Source: an uncultured Methanobrevibacter sp. (GTDB taxonomy: Archaea > Methanobacteriota > Methanobacteria > Methanobacteriales > Methanobacteriaceae). From it: 10,218 nucleotides of DNA. Positions within the stretch are counted from its first letter, which is position 1; every line of letters begins with the position of its first letter. The notes under the pieces are model-generated. The model saw nothing but the letters and a program-made list of their open reading frames with translations. It was not told the origin of the DNA and ran no database searches. The translations under genes and the position numbers were made by a program. The stretch covers positions 1 to 10,218 of the forward strand of contig NZ_ONER01000062.1 in assembly GCF_900316895.1 (NCBI RefSeq). The letters run 5' to 3'. Of the stretch, positions 6,883-10,218 are shown piece by piece.

Positions 6883-8585
6883 GCCACCCTCATCTTCAAC
6901 TCACGAACCATTTCACCATTCTTATTTATTTTTGAAGCCCTCTTATAATACTCAATTGCTTTTGGAAAGATTCCGGATTGATAATAAATAAGTCCCATCA
7001 GTGCAAGGGCTTCAGAGTGTTTATCATCAAAATCAAGGAGCTTTTCCAATATTTCAGATGATGTTGCAAGGTCCCCCTGCTCATACAAATCATAGGCTTC
7101 CTCATATAACGTATCAATATCATCCAGGGAACTTAACTTTATCTCTTCCTTTTGAGGCTTGCTTGTAAGCAATACCTCAAGCTCGTTAGCCATCAGATTT
7201 GACCTGTCACAGGACAATGCCTTTTTTGTAAACACCAGTGCAATATCCTTCTGGTCCTGTTCATATAATATCTGAGCCATTAATGCCAGAGCTTTTGAGT
7301 GTTTCCTATCATTAGTCAAAATGCCGTTTAAGACATCCTTTGATGAGGAATAATCCCCTTTTTCATACAACTCATAAGCCTCATCAAACTCATCAGGAAT
7401 AACTTCATTTTCAATGATTATCTCAGCTTCAACTTCCAGATCGTCCTTTGATATCAGTTTGGACATGTATTCCAGAATATACTTTGTGGCGTTCTTGTGC
7501 AATGGCTTGTTATCGTTTCCGCATTTAGGAGAATATATGCAGGCAGGACATCCGCTTTGGCATTGGCAATTATCCAACAAGTCGATAGTTGAATTCAAAA
7601 GCTCAACAAATACCTCAACCGCCTTTTCACAGATTCCAATTCCGCCTTCATAACCGTCATAGATAAATATTGTTGCCTCTTGAGTATCCTCGTGGTAATT
7701 GGTGGACAATCCTCCAATATCGAACCTGTCGCACATGGTATGCAATGGAAAAAGTCCAATCAATGCATGTTCAGCCCCATGAAGACCTCCTGCAAACACT
7801 TCCTCCTCATTTGGGAACATGTCTTCAAGAGTGTCCTTTACCTGTTTTGGTATTGTAAACCATAATCCCTTGGTATTGAATTTCAAAGGAGGCAATTCAA
7901 GAGGATAGGTCCCTATCGCCTTTGAAAACTGCATCTTTTTATATTTGAAGTAATCTTCGCTTACGGTCAGCTCACCGAAATGTATGGTCAACCTGCCATA
8001 TTTGGTTTTTGACAATTTCTTTTTGATATTAATCTCTGTCTGGTTTAAAACCATTGTATGATAATCAACGGCTTCCTTTGAAACATTGACAAAACCGTTT
8101 TTCAAATTAACGCTATTTACAACATAGGTATCTCCCTTGTTAATCAGGATAGCACCTTCATGGGCTTCACGATAAACCTGTGAACGCTCCATGGTTTCCA
8201 GCAATGCTCCATTGTTCATTACCTTGAACTCCTCAGATGAAATCTGGTCAAGTGAGTGGTCCATTGCAGGATGGTCATCATATGGATAGATGAAATCGCC
8301 CTTATGGTTTTCATGCAAATCCTTCCTTAAAACCAGCTCATCTATCACATCCTGTGAAATGTCAAAGTATTTTTCCGCTTCTCCCCTTTGAAGAGGAAGT
8401 TCCTTGGCTGCGCATAAAAGGTGTGCTTCCTGCAGAATAGGATTTGTCAAATCGATAATGGCGTTTTCATGAGGCTTGTCAAAAAAGAACTTCGGATTGT
8501 TCATGAAATACTGGTCAAGCTGGTTTTCAAAGGCAATCAACAATGCAAGAGATTTCTGATTGCTTCTTCCAGCCCTTCCTTGCAA
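6879..8585 (-). CDS. C-terminal part of MrfA/YprA-type helicase: motif VI, DUF1998 zinc domain, TPR repeats
   Basis: The open frame begins at a TTG (8585) directly after a stop, so this is a fragment and not a natural start. It begins with motif VI (GRAGR, residues 3-7) and the 'LDQYFM' segment typical of MrfA/YprA helicases. A winged-helix-like region and a DUF1998 domain follow, with the cysteine set C340, C342, C346, C349, C355 ('CPAC...SPKCGN'). This is the family's zinc-binding hallmark, seen in DNA-repair helicases such as Bacillus MrfA and related to Hrq1. The tail is unusual: two clearly duplicated TPR-like units (about 400-460 and 493-555), each with 'EAY-LYE-GD' and 'KHS-ALALM'. Without a proper start and ribosome binding site it is probably not expressed alone. 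It ends head-on with the aldo/keto reductase. Confidence 0.82.
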   Translation of the reverse strand: MQGRAGRSNQKSLALLIAFENQLDQYFMNNPKFFFDKPHENAIIDLTNPILQEAHLLCAAKELPLQRGEAEKYFDISQDVIDELVLRKDLHENHKGDFIYPYDDHPAMDHSLDQISSEEFKVMNNGALLETMERSQVYREAHEGAILINKGDTYVVNSVNLKNGFVNVSKEAVDYHTMVLNQTEINIKKKLSKTKYGRLTIHFGELTVSEDYFKYKKMQFSKAIGTYPLELPPLKFNTKGLWFTIPKQVKDTLEDMFPNEEEVFAGGLHGAEHALIGLFPLHTMCDRFDIGGLSTNYHEDTQEATIFIYDGYEGGIGICEKAVEVFVELLNSTIDLLDNCQCQSGCPACIYSPKCGNDNKPLHKNATKYILEYMSKLISKDDLEVEAEIIIENEVIPDEFDEAYELYEKGDYSSSKDVLNGILTNDRKHSKALALMAQILYEQDQKDIALVFTKKALSCDRSNLMANELEVLLTSKPQKEEIKLSSLDDIDTLYEEAYDLYEQGDLATSSEILEKLLDFDDKHSEALALMGLIYYQSGIFPKAIEYYKRASKINKNGEMVRELKMRVA

Positions 8586-9501
8586 TCAGTTCAGTTGTTT
8601 TTCTTGAAACAGTGAAGCATAATGTCTGGATGTTTTTAAGCATCATGTACATGAATATGTTTTCCGTTTCCATATGCACTGAAGGCGCATTTTGTGTGTT
8701 GACCTTTTTTCTTACATAATTCTTGAAGGGGTTGTATAAGATAAAGTCCTTCTCGCCGCTCGGAGAGGAATCATTGTCAACAAGGACAAAATCTTCGCCA
8801 GTCAGTCTGTTTGCCAGCTCCAGAGGGTTAGCAAGAGTTGCTGAAGATAAAATAAATTGCGGATATGATCCATAAAAATTGGCAATTCTTTTTAATCTTT
8901 TAATCAGAAATGCCACATTCGAACCAAAGACGCCCTTATAGTAATGTGATTCATCAATGACAATGTATCTCAGGTTTTTATAGAATCTTGACCATTGGTG
9001 ATGCCAGGACAATATCAGATGCAACTGATATGGATTTGTCAGGACGATTCTTGATTTTTCCCGTATTCCCCTTTTGTCATCTCTCGGAGTATCCCCATCA
9101 TAGGTTCTTGGGCGGATTTTAATGTCCAGTTCATTTTCAAGACCCTCAAGAACATGCAGCTGGTCATTGGAAAGTGCCTTTGCGGGATAAATATAAAGTG
9201 CAGTGGCATCGCTGTCCTCGATCATTGTCTCCATTATCGGCAGATTGAAAGCCAATGTTTTTCCGGAAGCAGTGGGGGTTGTGATGATTACGTTTTCGCC
9301 ATCCTTAATGGCTTCATATGTATCTGCCTGGTGTTTGTATAGCTTTACGTCCTTTGAAGAAAGATAATCAATGATTCTTTCGTTTAAATTATCCACTTTT
9401 TTGAAACTTGCCTTTTTAGCCGGTATTGTCTCAATATGGGCAATATTTTCCCTATACCTCACATCATTTTTAAACATATCAATATTTTCTACATCAGACA
9501 T
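8527..9501 (-). CDS. N-terminal part of MrfA/YprA-type DEAD/DEAH helicase (truncated)
   Basis: The ATG at 9501 gives 324 residues. A TTG four codons earlier (9513) is less likely because it lies inside the only candidate ribosome binding site, GGCTGAT. In numbering from that TTG: a Q-type motif 'YKHQ' (59-62), Walker A 'TPTASGKT' (79-86), motif Ia 'PAKALSNDQ' (110-118), motif II DESH (187-190) followed by 'YYKGVFGSNVA', and motif III SSAT (223-226). This is a complete first RecA domain of the YprA/MrfA class, which unwinds DNA during repair in characterised members. RecA domain 2 starts at 'CFTVSRKTTELIA', after which about 17 non-homologous residues lead to a stop. A protein with only one RecA domain should lack helicase activity. 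Confidence 0.85.
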   Translation of the reverse strand: MSDVENIDMFKNDVRYRENIAHIETIPAKKASFKKVDNLNERIIDYLSSKDVKLYKHQADTYEAIKDGENVIITTPTASGKTLAFNLPIMETMIEDSDATALYIYPAKALSNDQLHVLEGLENELDIKIRPRTYDGDTPRDDKRGIREKSRIVLTNPYQLHLILSWHHQWSRFYKNLRYIVIDESHYYKGVFGSNVAFLIKRLKRIANFYGSYPQFILSSATLANPLELANRLTGEDFVLVDNDSSPSGEKDFILYNPFKNYVRKKVNTQNAPSVHMETENIFMYMMLKNIQTLCFTVSRKTTELIARKGWKKQSEISCIVDCL

Positions 9502-9558
9502 AATATCAGCCAAATTTCAGTTCCAATTAATTATTAAATTATATTTTTAATCGTGACA

Positions 9559-9566
9559 ATATAAAA
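9559..9566 (-). promoter_or_regulatory. TATA box of the MrfA-type helicase gene
   Basis: The minus strand reads TTTTATAT here, a good archaeal TATA box. A start about 26 nt downstream (near 9536) would give a leader of about 35 nt before the ATG at 9501. The 12-mer CAATATAAAAGA that contains it (plus strand, 9557-9568) recurs exactly at 9634-9645, outside any gene. The box lies 8 nt from the 21-bp repeat at 9575-9595. Confidence 0.5.
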
Positions 9567-9574
9567 GATTAATC

Positions 9575-9595
9575 AGAGAGCATTTGAAAAGTAAT
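9575..9595 (-). repeat. 21-bp inverted repeat, left copy (upstream of MrfA-type helicase)
   Basis: This copy (plus strand AGAGAGCATTTG-A-AAAGTAAT) matches the reverse complement of 9776-9796 at 20 of 21 positions; the single mismatch is base 13. Read toward the helicase gene, it ends in CTCTCT 8 nt before the TATA box at 9559-9566. The position suits a regulator or upstream activator site. Alternatively it is one end of a 222-bp inverted-repeat element. Confidence 0.75.
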
Positions 9596-9645
9596 ATTTT
9601 AACTTAAAAAGGAATTACACAAAATTAAAGAATCAATATAAAAGA

Positions 9646-9672
9646 AAGTTAGGAACCGAATGGTCCTAACTT
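9646..9672 (+). ncRNA. Strong hairpin in the helicase intergenic region (first of two)
   Basis: A perfect 9-bp stem, AAGTTAGGA with TCCTAACTT, closes a 9-nt loop ACCGAATGG in which CC and GG can pair further around GAAT. It has far more G-C pairs than the AT-rich surroundings, so it stands out from chance palindromes. It could be part of a small RNA, an mRNA leader structure or a protein-binding site. No coding frame covers it. The type assigned here is tentative, and strand cannot be fixed because the hairpin is symmetric. Confidence 0.35.
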
Positions 9673-9676
9673 ATGC

Positions 9677-9707
9677 ATATTATGGAAGATACTTACTCCC
9701 ATAATAT
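9677..9707 (+). ncRNA. Second hairpin in the helicase intergenic region
   Basis: A perfect 9-bp stem, ATATTATGG with CCATAATAT, with a 13-nt loop, begins only 4 nt after the first hairpin. Two such stems in tandem suggest a folded RNA or a paired binding site. AT-rich sequence with runs of T on the plus strand (around 9715-9742) follows and could end a short transcript. No homologous RNA family is recognised. Confidence 0.35.
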
Positions 9708-9775
9708 CAAATATGTTTTCAAATTAAATAAATATTTCTTTATTACAAATTTCTCTTAAAATTTTCTCCAACCCC

Positions 9776-9796
9776 ATTACTTTGCAAATGCTCTCT
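9776..9796 (+). repeat. 21-bp inverted repeat, right copy (upstream of UvrD-like helicase)
   Basis: The sequence ATTACTTT-G-CAAATGCTCTCT has the same orientation relative to its downstream gene as the left copy has to the MrfA-type gene. It ends 7 nt before a TATA-like TTTATTAA (9804-9811) and 60 nt before the UvrD-like ATG. The flanking bases show no direct target-site duplication with those outside the left copy. Confidence 0.75.
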
Positions 9797-9803
9797 CACT
9801 TAC

Positions 9804-9811
9804 TTTATTAA
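9804..9811 (+). promoter_or_regulatory. Probable TATA box of the UvrD-like helicase gene
   Basis: TTTATTAA lies 45 nt before the ATG, so a start about 26 nt downstream (near 9832) leaves a leader of roughly 25 nt containing the GAGGG ribosome binding site (9846-9850). A stronger-looking TTATATATA at 9834-9842 is too close to the ATG to drive a leadered transcript. The choice is therefore uncertain. Confidence 0.4.
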
Positions 9812-9856
9812 TAATAACAGTGCATAAATTAAATTATATATACAAGAGGGAAAAAA

Positions 9857-10218
9857 ATGATTTCAAATGAAGAATTTGAAGAAATTGTAGTTAATGTTCT
9901 TGAAAGGGACATATCTTCAAACGAAGACCAGAAAAATGCAATCTTCTCTCAACCTAACCAATCACTGTTCTTAGTTGCAGGCCCAGGAAGCGGAAAAACC
10001 ACTGTAATGGTGCTTAAAATACTGAAATTCATTTTTGTCGATGACATCAATCCAAATGAAATACTGGCAACAACATTCACCAAAAAGGCGGCTGAAGAAT
10101 TATATTCAAGGATTTTGGGATGGGGAGATGAAATCAAAAACCATATCATTGACGAATCCGATGATTTTGAAATCTTTGAAAAGATAGCCAGAATTGATTT
10201 CAATCAGATTCAGGTAGG
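9857..10218 (+). CDS. UvrD/Rep-type (superfamily 1) DNA helicase, N-terminal part (runs off window)
   Basis: From the ATG at 9857 the frame is open for 120 codons to the edge. An N-terminal acidic helix precedes 'SSNEDQKNAIFS', the Q-motif region of UvrD/Rep/PcrA helicases. Walker A follows as 'AGPGSGKTT' (about residues 41-49), then motif Ia 'ATTFTKKAAEEL' (about 74-85), which is highly characteristic of superfamily 1A. These enzymes translocate on single-stranded DNA with ATP and act in repair and recombination. The C-terminal domains are outside the window, so a nuclease fusion (as in AddA or RecB-like proteins) cannot be excluded. A GAGGG ribosome binding site is followed by an A-run and the ATG. 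Confidence 0.9.
   Translation, partial: MISNEEFEEIVVNVLERDISSNEDQKNAIFSQPNQSLFLVAGPGSGKTTVMVLKILKFIFVDDINPNEILATTFTKKAAEELYSRILGWGDEIKNHIIDESDDFEIFEKIARIDFNQIQV

Larger units (their letters stand above)
6879..9501 (-). pseudogene. MrfA/YprA-type helicase gene interrupted by an internal deletion and frameshift
   Basis: The two reading frames at 8527-9501 and 6879-8585 are the two ends of one DEAD/DEAH helicase with a DUF1998 tail. The first runs normally to 'SRKTTELIA' (start of RecA domain 2), then continues into non-homologous residues and stops. The second becomes homologous at 'QGRAGR' (motif VI) in another frame; a TGA codon directly precedes it in that frame at 8586-8588. Family members have roughly 80-100 residues between these points, carrying motifs IV-V; here they are absent. 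The change is therefore a deletion of several hundred bases whose length is not a multiple of three. It is either a real gene-inactivating deletion or an assembly error. Confidence 0.75.

Noticed and set aside
8527..8585. The overlap of the two helicase frames as programmed ribosomal frameshifting
   Set aside because: The residues missing between motifs III and VI cannot be restored by a frame change; DNA is absent. There is also no clear slippery heptamer at the junction.
5650..9597. Shared octamer AAGTAATA in the aldo/keto reductase promoter and the helicase 21-bp repeat region as one regulon motif
   Set aside because: Only eight AT-rich bases match and the surrounding symmetry differs; this is expected by chance in such DNA.
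9575..9796. A minimal CRISPR array made of the two 21-bp repeats
   Set aside because: The copies are inverted rather than direct, only two exist, the distance is about 180 bp, and no cas gene is nearby.
9834..9842. TTATATATA as the TATA box of the UvrD-like gene
   Set aside because: It lies only about 15 nt before the ATG, so transcription would start inside the coding sequence, while a ribosome binding site indicates a leader. Kept only as an uncertain alternative.
9949..10203. An 84-codon minus-strand frame near the right edge
   Set aside because: It is antisense to the Walker A and motif Ia region of the UvrD-like helicase and shows no recognisable features.

Overview
The window looks like a chromosomal segment of a methanogenic archaeon of the Methanobacteriales, most likely Methanobrevibacter or a close relative. 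The evidence is very AT-rich DNA, GGTG/GGAG-type ribosome binding sites, archaeal TATA boxes, a tRNA without an encoded CCA, and a short core-type methionine synthase (MesA/archaeal MetE) beside two small methanogen proteins. This is inferred from gene content; no database search was run.

Layout. Positions 1-452 (-) hold the N-terminal part of a zinc-ribbon, single-pass membrane protein cut by the window edge. Positions 499-3310 (-) form a tight four-gene cluster read right to left: a polytopic membrane protein, a DUF1890-like protein, a DUF1894-like protein and MesA, with gaps of 13 and 1 nt and then an ATGA overlap. A tRNA-Ala(GGC) at 3347-3419 (-) lies just upstream. Positions 3473-5573 (-) form a second operon, hypA-hypB-DUF354, ending in a stem-loop plus T-run just before the tRNA. 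A divergent promoter region (5574-5733) separates hypA from a plus-strand aldo/keto reductase with a C-terminal double [4Fe-4S] ferredoxin-like domain (5734-6882). This gene meets, stop codon to stop codon, a large minus-strand MrfA/YprA-type DEAD/DEAH helicase with DUF1998 and C-terminal TPRs (6879-9501). That helicase is broken: the second RecA domain is mostly missing at about 8586 and the frame changes there. A 355-nt intergenic region follows, then the start of a plus-strand UvrD/Rep-type helicase (9857 to the edge).

How the genes work together. MesA makes methionine by moving a methyl group from a corrinoid donor to homocysteine; its two small neighbours are candidates for donor or handling partners. 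HypA and HypB insert nickel into [NiFe]-hydrogenases, which a hydrogenotrophic methanogen needs. The two helicases are divergently transcribed and probably belong to DNA repair.

Most notable structure: a 21-bp sequence with one mismatch occurs in inverted orientation in front of both divergent helicase genes (9575-9595 and 9776-9796). In each case it lies 7-8 nt upstream of a TATA-like box, like a shared operator. Between the copies lie two strong adjacent hairpins (9646-9672 and 9677-9707). The aldo/keto reductase promoter is also rich in inverted repeats.
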